The notes: generated by a model from the sequence alone, not told the origin. A stretch of 64,000 bases of DNA from PALSA-894 sp963828625 (GCA_963828625.1 CAWHEX010000011.1:496001-560000), one strand, 5' to 3'; counted from the stretch's first letter, positions 35,380 through 46,285 are shown. Numbers and translations: made by a program.

Positions 35380-35452
35380 TCCGACATCCGGCGCTGTGCG
35401 AATTGGCCGGATCGAGCGCCCGTGGCATGCTGCGCGCGGGTTGGGACGTGGG

Positions 35453-36650
35453 ATGCGTAAGGTCAAGAGTGCGAAGTCCGCGAAGCGGCGGCGCAAGGCG
35501 GTGCGCGCGCCCCGGCGGCGTACGCCGGCGGACGCGGTCGAACTCGCACTGGCGACGCTGGCGCATGAAATCCGCACGCCGCTGCACGGCATCCTGGCGC
35601 TGAGCGAACTGATCGCGGCCGGCGAACTCCCCGAGCGCGAGCGGCAATGGGCGAAGCTCATCAAGGGTGGCGCCGAACATCTCACGCAGCTCGCGACGCT
35701 GGTGGTCGACGGCGCGCGTGCCGGCAGACGGGGGCTCGTGTTGCACGCGGAGCCGTTCCGGCCGCGCGCGCTCGCCGAGGCGGTCGGCGCGACGCTCGAG
35801 GCGCGCGCGCAAGCCAAGGGGCTCGCCGCCGAAGTGACGATCGCGAATGACTGGCCGGATCTGGTGACCGGTGATCGCGTGCGGCTGCGCGCGGCGCTGG
35901 AAAACCTCGCCGACAATGCAGTGAAGTTCACCGAGAATGGGCGCGTGACGCTGATGGCCGAAGCACGCGCGGCGTCACGCGGAAAGCACCGCCTCATTTT
36001 CACCGTGACCGACAGCGGGATCGGTCTCTCGCCGAAAGAAGTCGCGCGGCTGTTCCGGCCGTTCAGTCAGGCCAACGCGGACGTCGCACGCCGTTTCGGC
36101 GGCGCGGGGCTTGGCCTTGCGTTCGTGCAGCGTCTTGCCAAGGCGATGGACGGGGGTCTCAAGGTCGAGAGCCGTCCGGGGCGCGGCAGCACGTTCCGCC
36201 TGACGGTGACGGTCGCGGCCGCGCCGGAAAGCGCGCGCGCCGGAACCGAGGGACCTGCCACGCAGGCCGTTACCGGCGCGAAGAGCCTGCGCATCCTGTG
36301 CGCCGAGGACAATCCCTACGCGCGCGTGGTGCTGAACACGATCCTGACCGAGCTTGGCCACCGCCTCGATTTCGCCGGGACCGGCGAGGCTGCGGTCGTG
36401 GCAGTCGCGGGCGGCGGACTACGACGTGGTGTTCATGGACGTGACGCTGCCGGGACTGGACGGCCTTGCGGCGACGCGCGCGATCCGCGCGTTGCACGGC
36501 GCGGCGGCGAACATTCCGGTCATCGGCATTTCGGGGCGCACCGAACCGAGCGAGGAAGAAGCCGCGACGGCGGCCGGCATGAACGCGTTTCTGCCGAAGC
36601 CGGTCAGTCCCGCGGTGCTGGCGCAGACCTTGGCGCGCTTCGTTCGCTGA
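35453..36650 (+). pseudogene. Hybrid histidine kinase (HisKA-HATPase-REC), one-base frameshift
   Basis: A soluble kinase with no membrane helix or obvious sensor domain. A basic leader is followed by the H box LATLAHEIRTPLHGILALSE, N box LENLADNAVKFTENG, G1 DSGIGLSPKE, F/G2 boxes LFRPFSQANA and GGAGLGLAFVQRLAK. A receiver domain follows with acidic pocket ILCAEDNPYARVV. The receiver then breaks: DYDVVFMDVTLPGLDG (phosphoacceptor Asp) and NAFLPKPVSP (Lys) are in the next frame. One extra G in the GGG run at 36409-36411 accounts for it. About 398 residues when joined. Partner and signal unknown. Confidence 0.85.
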
Positions 36651-36653
36651 GGC

Positions 36654-38639
36654 TCAGGCCGCCTCTTCGCCCGCGCCGTCGTCCACGATGCGCACGATGT
36701 CCGCCATGATGCGGTTGAGCTCATAGTCCTTCGGCGTGTAGACGGCCGCGACGCCCGCCGCCTTGAGCATGCTGGCATCCTCGGGCGGGATGATGCCGCC
36801 GACGATCACCGGTACGTCGAGCCCGGCCTCGCGCATGCGCGCCACGACATCCTTCACCAGCGGCACGTGCGAGCCCGACAGGATCGAGAGCCCGACCACA
36901 TGCACGCCTTCGTCGCGCGCCGAGTTGACGATCTCGGCGGGCGTGAGGCGGATGCCCTGGTAGACGACGTCCATGCCGGCATCGCGCGCGCGCACCGCGA
37001 TCTGCTCGGCACCGTTGGAATGGCCGTCGAGGCCGGGCTTGCCGACGAGAAATTTCAGGCGCTTGCCGAGCTTCTTCGACACGCGATCGATCTCGGCGCG
37101 CACGTCATCCGGCGCGGGGCTTTCGTTGCGCGCGGCGCGCCCGACGCCGGTCGGCGCGCGGTATTCGCCGAACGACTGGCGGAGGATCAGCGCCCATTCG
37201 CCGGTGGTGACACCTGCTTTCGCGGCATCGATCGAGGCCGGCATGATGTTGCGGCCCGAGGCCGCCGCCTCGCGCAGATCGCGCAGGGATGCGTCGACCG
37301 CCTTGCCGTCGCGCGTCGTGCGCCAGGCCTTGAGGCGTTCGATCTGCTCGACCTCGACCTCCGGCGGCACGGTGAGGATCGAGCCTTCGCCGGTCGAGAG
37401 CGGGGAAGGCTCGCTCTCGATGAACTTGTTGACGCCGACCACGATCTGCTCGCCGCGCTCGATCGCCTCGACGCGCTTCGAATTGCTCTCGACGAGCTGG
37501 CCTTTCATGTAGCCCATCTCGACCGCCGCGATCGCGCCGCCAAGCTTCGCGATGTCGTCCATCACGTCGCGCGCCTCGCGCTTGAGTTCGTCGACCTTGC
37601 GGGCGATCTCGCCCGAGCCTTCGAAGATGTCGCCGTAGTCGAGCAGGTCGGTCTCGTAGGCGAGGATCTGCTGCATGCGCAGCGACCACTGCTGGTCGAA
37701 CGGGCGCGGCAGGCCGAGCGCCTCGTTCCACGCGGGAAGCTGCACGGCGCGCGCGCGTGCGGACTTCGAAAGCGTCACCGCCAGCATCTCGATCAGGATG
37801 CGGTAGACGTTGTTTTCCGGCTGCTGCTCGGTGAGGCCGAGAGAGTTCACCTGCACGCCGTAGCGGAACAGGCGCTGCTTCGCGTCGGTCACGCCGTAGC
37901 GCTGCGCCGTGATCTCGTCCCATAGCTCCGAGAAGGCGCGCATTTTGCACAGCTCGGTGATGAAGCGCAGGCCCGCGTTGACGAAGAACGAGATGCGCCC
38001 GACCACTTCGCCGAAGTCTTCCTGTTTCACCTCGGGCGAGGCCTTCACGGTGTCGAGGATCGCGATCGCGGTTGCCAAAGCAAACGCAAGCTCCTGCACC
38101 GGCGTCGCGCCTGCTTCCTGCAGGTGATACGAGCACACGTTGACGGGATTCCATTTCGGCAGCTCGGCGGTGGTGAACAGGATCGTGTCCTTGATCAGCC
38201 GCATCGAGGGCGCGGGCGGAAACACGTAGGTGCCGCGCGAGAGATACTCCTTCACGATGTCGTTCTGCGTCGTGCCCTGCAGTTTGGTGCGCGGCGCGCC
38301 CTGTTCGTCCGCCACCGCGATGTAGAGCGCGAGCAGCCATGCGGCCGTCGCGTTGATGGTCATCGAGGTGTTCATCTCGGCGAGCGGGATGTTGTCGAAC
38401 AGCGTCCGCATGTCGCCGAGGTGCGAGATCGGCACGCCGACCTTGCCGACTTCACCGCGCGAGAGGATGTGGTCGGAGTCGTAACCGGTCTGGGTGGGCA
38501 GATCGAAGGCGACCGACAGGCCGGTCTGACCCTTGGCGAGATTCTTCCGGTAAAGCGCGTTCAACTCGCGCGCGTTCGAATGCCCCGAATAGGTGCGGAA
38601 AATCCAGGGTTTGTCGCGTCGCGGTGCGTCTTGCGTCAT
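36654..38639 (-). CDS. ecm: Ethylmalonyl-CoA mutase (MeaA-type, adenosylcobalamin-dependent)
   Basis: 661 residues, B12-dependent acyl-CoA mutase. The barrel domain starts KPWIFRTYSGHSNARELNAL and shows LSVAFDLPTQTGYDSDH, MNTSMTINATAAWLLALYIA, PVNVCSYHLQEAGATPVQEL and NNVYRILIEMLAVTL. The C-terminal cobalamin domain has FLVGKPGLDGHSNGAEQIAV (the DxHxxG histidine) and VVGLSILSGSHVPL. The single-chain form and the neighbouring ccr point to ethylmalonyl-CoA to methylsuccinyl-CoA in the ethylmalonyl-CoA pathway, not methylmalonyl-CoA mutase. It is divergent from ccr with the small GlsB gene between. A candidate operator lies upstream. Confidence 0.9.
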   Translation of the reverse strand: MTQDAPRRDKPWIFRTYSGHSNARELNALYRKNLAKGQTGLSVAFDLPTQTGYDSDHILSRGEVGKVGVPISHLGDMRTLFDNIPLAEMNTSMTINATAAWLLALYIAVADEQGAPRTKLQGTTQNDIVKEYLSRGTYVFPPAPSMRLIKDTILFTTAELPKWNPVNVCSYHLQEAGATPVQELAFALATAIAILDTVKASPEVKQEDFGEVVGRISFFVNAGLRFITELCKMRAFSELWDEITAQRYGVTDAKQRLFRYGVQVNSLGLTEQQPENNVYRILIEMLAVTLSKSARARAVQLPAWNEALGLPRPFDQQWSLRMQQILAYETDLLDYGDIFEGSGEIARKVDELKREARDVMDDIAKLGGAIAAVEMGYMKGQLVESNSKRVEAIERGEQIVVGVNKFIESEPSPLSTGEGSILTVPPEVEVEQIERLKAWRTTRDGKAVDASLRDLREAAASGRNIMPASIDAAKAGVTTGEWALILRQSFGEYRAPTGVGRAARNESPAPDDVRAEIDRVSKKLGKRLKFLVGKPGLDGHSNGAEQIAVRARDAGMDVVYQGIRLTPAEIVNSARDEGVHVVGLSILSGSHVPLVKDVVARMREAGLDVPVIVGGIIPPEDASMLKAAGVAAVYTPKDYELNRIMADIVRIVDDGAGEEAA

Positions 38640-38681
38640 GGCGCCACTCCGGCGGCAAAGTGCCGCGCGGACCGACGCTTA

Positions 38682-38695
38682 TTGTGCACCGCAAA
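38682..38695 (-). promoter_or_regulatory. Candidate operator upstream of ecm (TTGC-RR-TGCA type)
   Basis: The minus strand reads TTTGCGGTGCACAA 43 bases before the ecm ATG. It resembles the palindromes ahead of ccr and mcd (core TTGC, two purines, TGCA). Found by eye; the regulator is unknown. Confidence 0.35.
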
Positions 38696-38730
38696 AAGCC
38701 GGGACGCAAATGCCTTGCGGGCGTCCCGGC
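38693..38730 (-). terminator. Intrinsic terminator of the GlsB-like gene
   Basis: A perfect 10-base stem, GCCGGGACGC (38698-38707) with GCGTCCCGGC (38721-38730), has a 13-base loop. On the minus strand it is followed by five T (38697-38693). It lies 17 bases beyond the stop of the small membrane-protein gene, so ecm further on needs its own promoter. Confidence 0.8.
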
Positions 38731-38746
38731 GGGCTTTTGGGCGGCG

Positions 38747-39001
38747 CTAGCCCGCCCGGCGGACCAGCCCGATGATCACCAGCAGAATCACCGCGCCGAT
38801 GACGGCGTTGATGATCGCCGCGACCATGCCGGTACCGAGCGCGATTCCAAGGCGTGGCAACAGCCAGCCCGCGATCACCGCGCCGATGATGCCGATGACG
38901 ATATTGCCGATCAGGCCGAAGCCAAAGCCCTTCACGATCAGGCCAGCGAGCCAGCCCGCGATCGCGCCGACGATCAGCCAAGCAATCAGACTTTCGACCA
39001 T
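38747..39001 (-). CDS. GlsB/YeaQ/YmgE-family stress-response membrane protein
   Basis: 84 residues, three hydrophobic glycine-rich helices: ESLIAWLIVGAIAGWLAGLI, GLIGNIVIGIIGAVIAGWLL and AIINAVIGAVILLVIIGLVR. The glycine pattern is typical of the transglycosylase-associated (GlsB/YeaQ) family of small inner-membrane proteins, often induced by envelope or acid stress. Function unknown. GGGGAGG sits 6 bases before the ATG, and an intrinsic terminator follows. Confidence 0.9.
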   Translation of the reverse strand: MVESLIAWLIVGAIAGWLAGLIVKGFGFGLIGNIVIGIIGAVIAGWLLPRLGIALGTGMVAAIINAVIGAVILLVIIGLVRRAG

Positions 39002-39145
39002 GATGTGCCTCCCCGTGCACGGAGCGCCCCGGCGCATCGTGCAAGAGGAAAAATACCGCCTCAGTGCAATCCGTTACCAGCGGCGAGCCCTCATGCGGGA
39101 ACATTTGCTGTGGTCAGAGCCTTTGTCTGTGCGCCGCAGCGTGGT

Positions 39146-39160
39146 CCTGTTGCAATGCAA
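39146..39160 (+). promoter_or_regulatory. Candidate operator upstream of ccr (perfect palindrome)
   Basis: TGTTGCAATGCAACA is a perfect 7-base inverted repeat around a central base, 60 bases before the ccr ATG. Related sequences stand ahead of ecm and mcd, so it may bind a shared regulator of the ethylmalonyl-CoA pathway. A TetR-family regulator (CcrR) and short-chain acyl-CoA-responsive regulators (PccR/ScfR) are known from other alphaproteobacteria. Which one applies here is unknown. Confidence 0.5.
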
Positions 39161-39220
39161 CATGAGTTGCGGCAGACTTTGGCTAGACGCGCAAGGCGAG
39201 CGCAGCGCCGGAGGCCGGGC

Positions 39221-40519
<1,299 letters not shown>

Positions 40520-41310
40520 TCAGAGCCGCGCCAACATCCGCGCGGCTTTCTCTTCCGGAACGAACAGCACGTTGTTGATGAACTCGGCGCCGCGCGGAAG
40601 CTTGTGGCGCGGCTTGAGGTTGTCGCGGCATTCTGGTGACGCGCCGGATCGAAGTCCGAAACCGGATGCAGCTTTCCGTGTGACAGAAACACACAGCGAT
40701 AGTTCAGCGCCGCGTAGCGCGCCGCGAGGCGCTGCACGACGCCCGGATTGAACGCCTCGTTCAGCTCGACCATCAGCGCCGGCCGCTGCGCGGCGATCAG
40801 CGCCGATGCGCCATCGAGCACGGCTTCCTCGTGGCCCTCGACGTCGATCTTGATGAACGAGCAGTTCGTGATCGCGAAATCGTCGAGCCGCTTCATCTCG
40901 ACGTCGGCGCTCGCCATAGCGCCCGCGTGCAGCGGGTTGCCCGGTTCGATCGTGGCCAACTCGCTGATCGCAGCGCCCTTCGGGTTGAGCGGAATCTTCA
41001 GGCTCGCGCGCCCCGGCGCGGACGAGAGCGCGACGTTCACGACCTCGACGTTGCGCGGTGCGACGCGCGCCGTGAAGGCCGCGACCTGCGGGTTCGCCTC
41101 GAACGCGATCACCTTTGCCGCATGGCGCGCCATCTCGGCGGCGTAGATGCCGATCGACGCGCCGATATCGAGCGCGGTGGTGCCGGGCGCGACGAGTTCG
41201 CGGATCAGCCACAACTCCGGCTCGCCGCGGCGGAAATATTTGTACTTGAGGAATTTGAGGCGGAACCAGACGCGCGGCAGGTAGTGCTTCAGGGAGTCGT
41301 CGAAATTCAT
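40520..41310 (-). pseudogene. FkbM-family methyltransferase, one-base frameshift near the C-terminus
   Basis: About 263 residues when repaired. Class I SAM fold: GTTALDIGASIGIYAAEMAR (motif I), AKVIAFEANPQVAAF and NCSFIKIDVEGHEEAVLDGA, then PALMVELNEAFNPG, all FkbM hallmarks. The last 35 residues (NLKPRHKLPRGAEFINNVLF...) are in another frame; one base missing near 40634 explains this. Read as given, the frame runs on to 40408 and into ccr. FkbM enzymes O-methylate sugars or similar; this one could act on surface glycans (inference). Confidence 0.82.
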
Positions 41311-41354
41311 GGCCCACCAATAGCAGCGCCACGCGCGATGCTCTAGGCTGGGCT

Positions 41355-41380
41355 CAATGGCCGGCCCACGCCGGCCATTG
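41355..41380. repeat. 11-base perfect hairpin between divergent genes
   Basis: CAATGGCCGGC and GCCGGCCATTG pair perfectly around a CCAC loop, in the 94-base region between the FkbM gene and the SDR gene. It stands about 15 bases before the SDR ribosome site (GGGGGAAGG). It could be a leader hairpin, an operator shared by the two genes or a short intergenic repeat. Confidence 0.6.
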
Positions 41381-41404
41381 TCATGACAGCTATCGGGGGA
41401 AGGC

Positions 41405-42169
41405 ATGAGTATGTTCGATCTGTCCGGCCGCGTCGCGATCGTCACCGGCGGCAACGGCGGCATCGGGCTCGGCATGGCGGAAGGGATCGCGTCGGCCGGC
41501 GCGATGGTCGTGCTCGCGGGCCGCAACGCCACCAAGGGGGCCGCGGCCGTGCAGCGGATCAAGTCCGCGGGCGGCACCGCCGAATTCGCCAACGTCGACG
41601 TGACGGATGAGAAGTCATGCCGCACGCTGATCGACGGCGTTGCCAAGAAGCACGGCAAGCTGAACATTCTCGTCAACAACGCCGGCATCAATGTGCGCAA
41701 ACCGCCGGACGTGCTGACCGCCGCCGAATGGCATTCGGTGATCGACACCAACCTGACCAGCGCGTTCGTGTGTTCGCACGCCGCATATCCGCACATGAAG
41801 AAAGCGGGCGGCGGCAAGATCATCAACATCGGTTCGATGATGTCGATCTTCGCGGCGGGCTTTGCGCCGGCCTATGCGGCGAGCAAGGGCGGCATCGTGC
41901 AGTTCGGACGCGCCTGCGCGACCGCCTGGGCGAAGGACAACATCCAGGTCAACGCCGTGCTGCCGGGCTGGATCGACACTGACCTGACCAAGAACGCACG
42001 GCGCGAGGTGGACGGCCTGCACGATCGCGTGCTCGGCCGCACGCCTGCGGGACGCTGGGGCGATCCGAAGGATTTTTCCGGCATCGCGGTGTTTCTGGCG
42101 GGCCCGGCGTCGGACTTCGTCACCGGCACGGCGATTCCGGTCGACGGCGGATTCTCGGTGCAGGGCTAA
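41405..42169 (+). CDS. Short-chain dehydrogenase/reductase (SDR)
   Basis: 254 residues. Classical SDR: cofactor motif VAIVTGGNGGIGLGMAEGIA, NNAG in NILVNNAGINVRKP, catalytic Ser in INIGSMMSIFAAGFAP and YxxxK as AYAASKGG. It ends with GTAIPVDGGFSVQG, usual for the glucose/gluconate dehydrogenase-like branch. The residue after the beta-2 strand (LAGRNATK) suggests NADP. Substrate unknown. Good ribosome site. Convergent with the YihY gene. Confidence 0.9.
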   Translation: MSMFDLSGRVAIVTGGNGGIGLGMAEGIASAGAMVVLAGRNATKGAAAVQRIKSAGGTAEFANVDVTDEKSCRTLIDGVAKKHGKLNILVNNAGINVRKPPDVLTAAEWHSVIDTNLTSAFVCSHAAYPHMKKAGGGKIINIGSMMSIFAAGFAPAYAASKGGIVQFGRACATAWAKDNIQVNAVLPGWIDTDLTKNARREVDGLHDRVLGRTPAGRWGDPKDFSGIAVFLAGPASDFVTGTAIPVDGGFSVQG

Positions 42170-42173
42170 AAAT

Positions 42174-43156
42174 CTAGCGCCGGCGCTTCTCGTAACCGAG
42201 CCAGCTCATCGTCTTTTCGAACAGGCTGCGCTCGCGCAACGCCACCTGCGCGGCTGCGGCGGCGCGCGCGGCTTCCTCCTCGGCGAGCTTGCGGGCGCGC
42301 TGATGCAGGATCGCGGCGTTGAGCTCGCCGCCGTAAACGAAGATCGTCGCGGTCCAGTAGAGAAACACGAGCGCGATCGCGGCCGACGCGAGCCCCGCAT
42401 ACATCGTCACGTAGTTGTTGGCGAACTCGGCCAGATAGCGCCCGAAATAAACGCCGGACACGAGCCAGAGCACCATCGTGACGATCAGGCCGGGCGCGAT
42501 GTCGGTGAAGCTCCGCCTGCCGGCGGGCAGCCATTTGTGCGCCACCACCAGCGCGATCACGATGACGGTGCCGGCAATGCCGTAACGCCAGTAGGTAAAC
42601 TGCTGCTCCAGCGGCGCGAGCCACGGCGCGTATTTGAGCCAGGTCGCGAACACGAGCGGCGCCAGCACGATGAGGAAGCCGAGCGCGAGCAGCGCGATCG
42701 CGGCCACCAGCACGTAGGCGATCGACTCCAGCTTGAGCAGCCACCACGAGCGCGTTTCCGAGACGTTGTAGGCGCGGTTGAGCGCGATGCGCAGGGAGTC
42801 GACGCCGCTGGAGGAGAAATAGATCGCCAGCACGACGCCGATGGTGAGCACGCCGCCGCGCGTCGTGCCGAGCACGTTGTGGATTTCGCGCGCGAGCGGC
42901 TCGGCCACCTGCCGCGGCCAGGTATCGAGCAACAGCGTCGCGAGGTTGTCCGCGACATCCTTCGAGCCGGCGAAGCCCGCAAGGGCGGTCAGTACGATCA
43001 GGAACGGAAACAGCGCGAGCAGCGCGGAGAGCGCGACGTGGCTCGCGAGCGCCCAGCCGTCATCCTCGCCGAACGCATAGGCGGCATCGATCGCGATGCG
43101 CAGGCATTTTCGCAGGAACTGCAGCGGCCGCCCCCAACGGAAGAGAACGACTTCAA
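42174..43156 (-). CDS. YihY/BrkB-family inner-membrane protein
   Basis: About 327 residues with six membrane helices. The clear frame includes LRIAIDAAYAFGEDDGWALA, LFPFLIVLTALAGFAGS, FSSSGVDSLRIALNRAYNVS and IFVYGGELNAAILHQRARKL. The family was once called RNase BN; its function is unsettled. The conserved N-terminus has no ATG, GTG or TTG in its own frame. A TTG at 43156 one frame away would work if one G is missing from the GGGGG run at about 43130. The start is therefore uncertain. Confidence 0.8.
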
Positions 43157-43188
43157 TTCGCGAATAACGGCGCGGTTGGCAAGGTGTT

Positions 43189-45177
43189 TCAGGCGGCGCG
43201 CACTTCGCTCAGGAAGTGGCGCACCTCGGCGTCGAGCCCTTCGGCGTCGGCAGCGAGCGCCTCGGCGAGCGCCTTCACGTCGTCCGAGGTGGTGCGGGCG
43301 CCGGCGCTTGCGTCAGCGACCCTGGTCATCGCCTCGGCGCCGGAACGCGCCTCCACGGAGGCTCGGTTCACGCCGTCCGCGATCGCCGCGACGGCGGCGT
43401 TCTGTTCCTCGACGGCGGCCGCGACCCGCGCCGCAATGCCGGACATCTCGGAGATGATGCTGTTGACCTGCTGGATCGCGGTCGTTGCGTCGCCCGCGGC
43501 GGACTGGATCGCGCCGATTTGCGTCGCGACCTCCTCGGTCGCCTTGGCGGTCTGGCCGGCGAGGCTCTTCACCTCGGAAGCGACGACCGCGAAGCCGCGG
43601 CCGGCATCGCCCGCGCGCGCGGCCTCGATGGTGGCGTTGAGCGCGAGCAGGTTGGTCTGTCCGGCGATCGCCTGAATGAGGCCGATCACTTCGCCGATGC
43701 GCGTCGCGGCGGTGGCGAGCTGCGACATCGTCGCGACGGTGCGCTGCGCTTCGGTGACGGCGCGGCTTGCGACCTCGGTCGAGGTCGCGGCCTGTCCGGC
43801 GATTTCGCCGATCGAGGTCGCGAGTTCTTCCGCCGAGCTTGCCGCCGACGTGACGTTGAGCGAGGCCGCGCCGACGCGTCCCTCGGCGGCGCTCGCCTGT
43901 GCGGATACGGCGTCGGCCGCGCTATTCAGCGCGGTGGAGGCGGTCTCCAGCCGTTCGGCCGCACCGCGCACCTTTGCGAGCGCCTGTTCGACGGTCTTCT
44001 CGAAGCGCGCGATGGTCGCCGCGATGGTCTCGGACCGGCGCTCGCGCTCGCGCACGGATTTCTGCTGCGTCACGGCAAGCTGCTCGCGCTCGATCGCGTT
44101 GTCGCGGAACACAATCACGGTGCGCGCCATGACGCCGATCTCGTCCTTCGTGTCGGTCGCGGGGATTTCCACGCTGCTGTCTCCAGCCGCCAGCTGCTCC
44201 ATCGCGCGCGAGAGACGACCGAGCGGCTTGGTAATGCTGCGTCCGATCAGCCAGTTGAAGATGAGCCCCAAGGTGACCACGGCGAAGCCAATGCCGAAGA
44301 TCAGGAGCTTGGTGCGCTCCTGCGAGTCCGCGACGCCGTCAGCGGCGGCCGCCGCCTTGCGCCCGGCCGATGCGATGATCTCGTCGGCCGCCGGGAGCAT
44401 CTGGCGCGTCTCGGCCGAGATGATCACGGTCGAGGTGACGAGCTTGCTGGTGCTGGCGATCCATTTGGCGAACGCGTCGGTGTAGACCTTCACCTGGTCG
44501 CTGAGGTGCTGCTTCATCACCGCGGCCGCGATGATCCCCGCGAAGGCTTTCTCGAACGCGGCCCGTTCCTGCTTGAACGAGGTGTAGACCGGCTCGGCGC
44601 GCGTGAGGCGGTATTCGACCTCGTAGCGGCGCATCAGCATCAGCGGGATGAGGATCTTGCGCTGGTCGGCTTCCGAGAGCCACGACATGTCCTCGTTGAC
44701 GGTGCGCTCCATCAGGTTGCCGCCGTCGCGCAGGCTGCCTTGGATGCCTTCGAACTCGGTCAGGCCGAGTTCTTCCTGCTCGGCGGTCAGCGCCGCGAAG
44801 GTCGTCTTCAGGTTCGCGACGCGGCCCTGCAACGCCGCGAGCGTCGGCTTGTCGGTGGCCCCGGCAAGCTCCTGAAGCGTGTTCAGGCTCTCCATCGCGG
44901 AGCCGTGCGCATCGGAGAAACGCGCCACCAGCCCGAGCTGCGGCTGCGCCACGTAATCCTTGGCGTAGACCTGCATGCCGGTGAGCGATTCCTTGAACAC
45001 GCGGCTTGCGTCGGCGAGGCGCGAGGACTGCTGCACGCTGTCGAAGGCCGTATCCACGGCGCGCTCGCTCGAAATGTAGGCAAGCGCGATTGCGGCGAAG
45101 CCGACCACGGGAATCAGCGACAGCACGATCAGGCGCGTGCGCACCGACAAGTCGGTGCTGAAGCGAGACAGCAGCAT
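43189..45177 (-). CDS. Methyl-accepting chemotaxis protein
   Basis: 662 residues. An N-terminal helix (RLIVLSLIPVVGFAAIALAY), a periplasmic helical ligand-binding region of about 280 residues with many charged heptads, a second helix (LLIFGIGFAVVTLGLIFNWL), a HAMP segment (SITKPLGRLSRAMEQLAAGD) and the signalling domain. The hairpin tip reads GLIQAIAGQTNLLALNATIE followed by AARAGDAGRGFAVVASEVKS. It senses an unknown ligand and signals to CheA. No CheBR pentapeptide tail is seen. Upstream lies TTAACCAT, similar to a CtrA half-site (weak). Confidence 0.93.
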   Translation of the reverse strand: MLLSRFSTDLSVRTRLIVLSLIPVVGFAAIALAYISSERAVDTAFDSVQQSSRLADASRVFKESLTGMQVYAKDYVAQPQLGLVARFSDAHGSAMESLNTLQELAGATDKPTLAALQGRVANLKTTFAALTAEQEELGLTEFEGIQGSLRDGGNLMERTVNEDMSWLSEADQRKILIPLMLMRRYEVEYRLTRAEPVYTSFKQERAAFEKAFAGIIAAAVMKQHLSDQVKVYTDAFAKWIASTSKLVTSTVIISAETRQMLPAADEIIASAGRKAAAAADGVADSQERTKLLIFGIGFAVVTLGLIFNWLIGRSITKPLGRLSRAMEQLAAGDSSVEIPATDTKDEIGVMARTVIVFRDNAIEREQLAVTQQKSVRERERRSETIAATIARFEKTVEQALAKVRGAAERLETASTALNSAADAVSAQASAAEGRVGAASLNVTSAASSAEELATSIGEIAGQAATSTEVASRAVTEAQRTVATMSQLATAATRIGEVIGLIQAIAGQTNLLALNATIEAARAGDAGRGFAVVASEVKSLAGQTAKATEEVATQIGAIQSAAGDATTAIQQVNSIISEMSGIAARVAAAVEEQNAAVAAIADGVNRASVEARSGAEAMTRVADASAGARTTSDDVKALAEALAADAEGLDAEVRHFLSEVRAA

Positions 45178-45349
45178 GGCCACTCCGGAGCAGCGCTGGA
45201 CGTGAAAATACAGGGTCCATGCAACCCCGGAATGGTTAACAAATCCGTTAGAACCCGCAGGATTAGCCCATCCGGCGGGCTCCACCGGGCCCGTGGGCGC
45301 CCCGGTGCAACTCCCGGTCCGGCTTGACGCCGCCGGGCGGCGCGGGGCT

Positions 45350-46285
45350 ATGGAATGGCGACAGCAGAGGATGCAGGCCCCCGTGACAACGTGGTTGCCG
45401 TCCGGAGCGCCCCGCGCGCCGGCAAACGAGCCCGCAGAAGCCGCCCCTGTGGCGTCGCGGGAGCAAGTTCTGGCGCTGGAGGCGGAGCTTGCCGGCCTGA
45501 TGGCGCAGGTCGAGGTGGTCACCGCCACGCTCGACGAGCACCGGCGGCTCCTTCAGGTGCGCGGTGTCATGGACTGGATCGCGCAGGCGGCGCTGCGCAC
45601 CCACCCGCTGGTCACCGTCGTGCTGCCGACCCGGGACCGCAGGCCGTTTCTCGAGCGCGCGGTCGCGTCCGTCGAGGCGCAGACCTACTCGAACTGGGAG
45701 CTGCTGATCGTCGATGATGCGAGCACGGATGACACCGCCTCTTATCTCGCGGGGCTGAACCTTGATCGCGTGCGTCATTTCCAGTGCAGCGGCCGAGGCG
45801 CTTGCGCGGCGCGCAACGTCGCACTGCGAGAAGCGCGCGGCGAAATCCTCGCCTATCTCGACGACGACAACACCATGCACCCGTATTGGCTCAAGTCCGT
45901 GGTGTGGGGCTTCGAGCAGCGGCCGGAAGCGACCATATTGTACGGCGGGTTCGTGGTCGATGACACTGCGCGCATCGACCAGAAGGGCCGCGGCGATCTT
46001 CCGCAGCTCTACTTCTTTCCCTACGACCACCAGGACATCGCGCACAACAACATCGCCGACATGGGGTGCATCGCGCACCGGGCCGGCCTGCCGGAAGGGC
46101 ATTTCGACGAGAACCTGCGCGAGATGGGCGACTGGGACCTGTTCCTGCGGCTCACGCGCAAGGCTCCACCGCTCGCGCTGCCTGCGATCGCGTGCTTCTA
46201 CGGCACCGACGCGCCGAACCGGCTGAGCCACGGTCCGACGTTCGCCGCCGACAGTCTCGCGGTGCGTGCGAAAAACAAGCGATGA
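45350..46285 (+). CDS. Glycosyltransferase family 2
   Basis: About 311 residues. A leader with a short coiled coil (EQVLALEAELAGLMAQVEVV) is followed by a GT-A domain: VTVVLPTRDRRPFLERAVAS, NWELLIVDDASTDDTASYLA, ARNVALREARGEILAYLDDD with the DxD-like DDD and later GDWDLFLRLTRKAPPLALP. Sugar donor and acceptor unknown. ATG at 45350 or 45371. Its TGA overlaps the next gene's ATG (ATGA), so the two are coupled. Confidence 0.87.
   Translation: MEWRQQRMQAPVTTWLPSGAPRAPANEPAEAAPVASREQVLALEAELAGLMAQVEVVTATLDEHRRLLQVRGVMDWIAQAALRTHPLVTVVLPTRDRRPFLERAVASVEAQTYSNWELLIVDDASTDDTASYLAGLNLDRVRHFQCSGRGACAARNVALREARGEILAYLDDDNTMHPYWLKSVVWGFEQRPEATILYGGFVVDDTARIDQKGRGDLPQLYFFPYDHQDIAHNNIADMGCIAHRAGLPEGHFDENLREMGDWDLFLRLTRKAPPLALPAIACFYGTDAPNRLSHGPTFAADSLAVRAKNKR

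Noticed and set aside
45178..45349. TTAACCAT and TTAG motifs as a CtrA site upstream of the chemoreceptor
   Set aside because: The spacing is 8, not 7, and the second half-site is imperfect. Kept only as a weak note.
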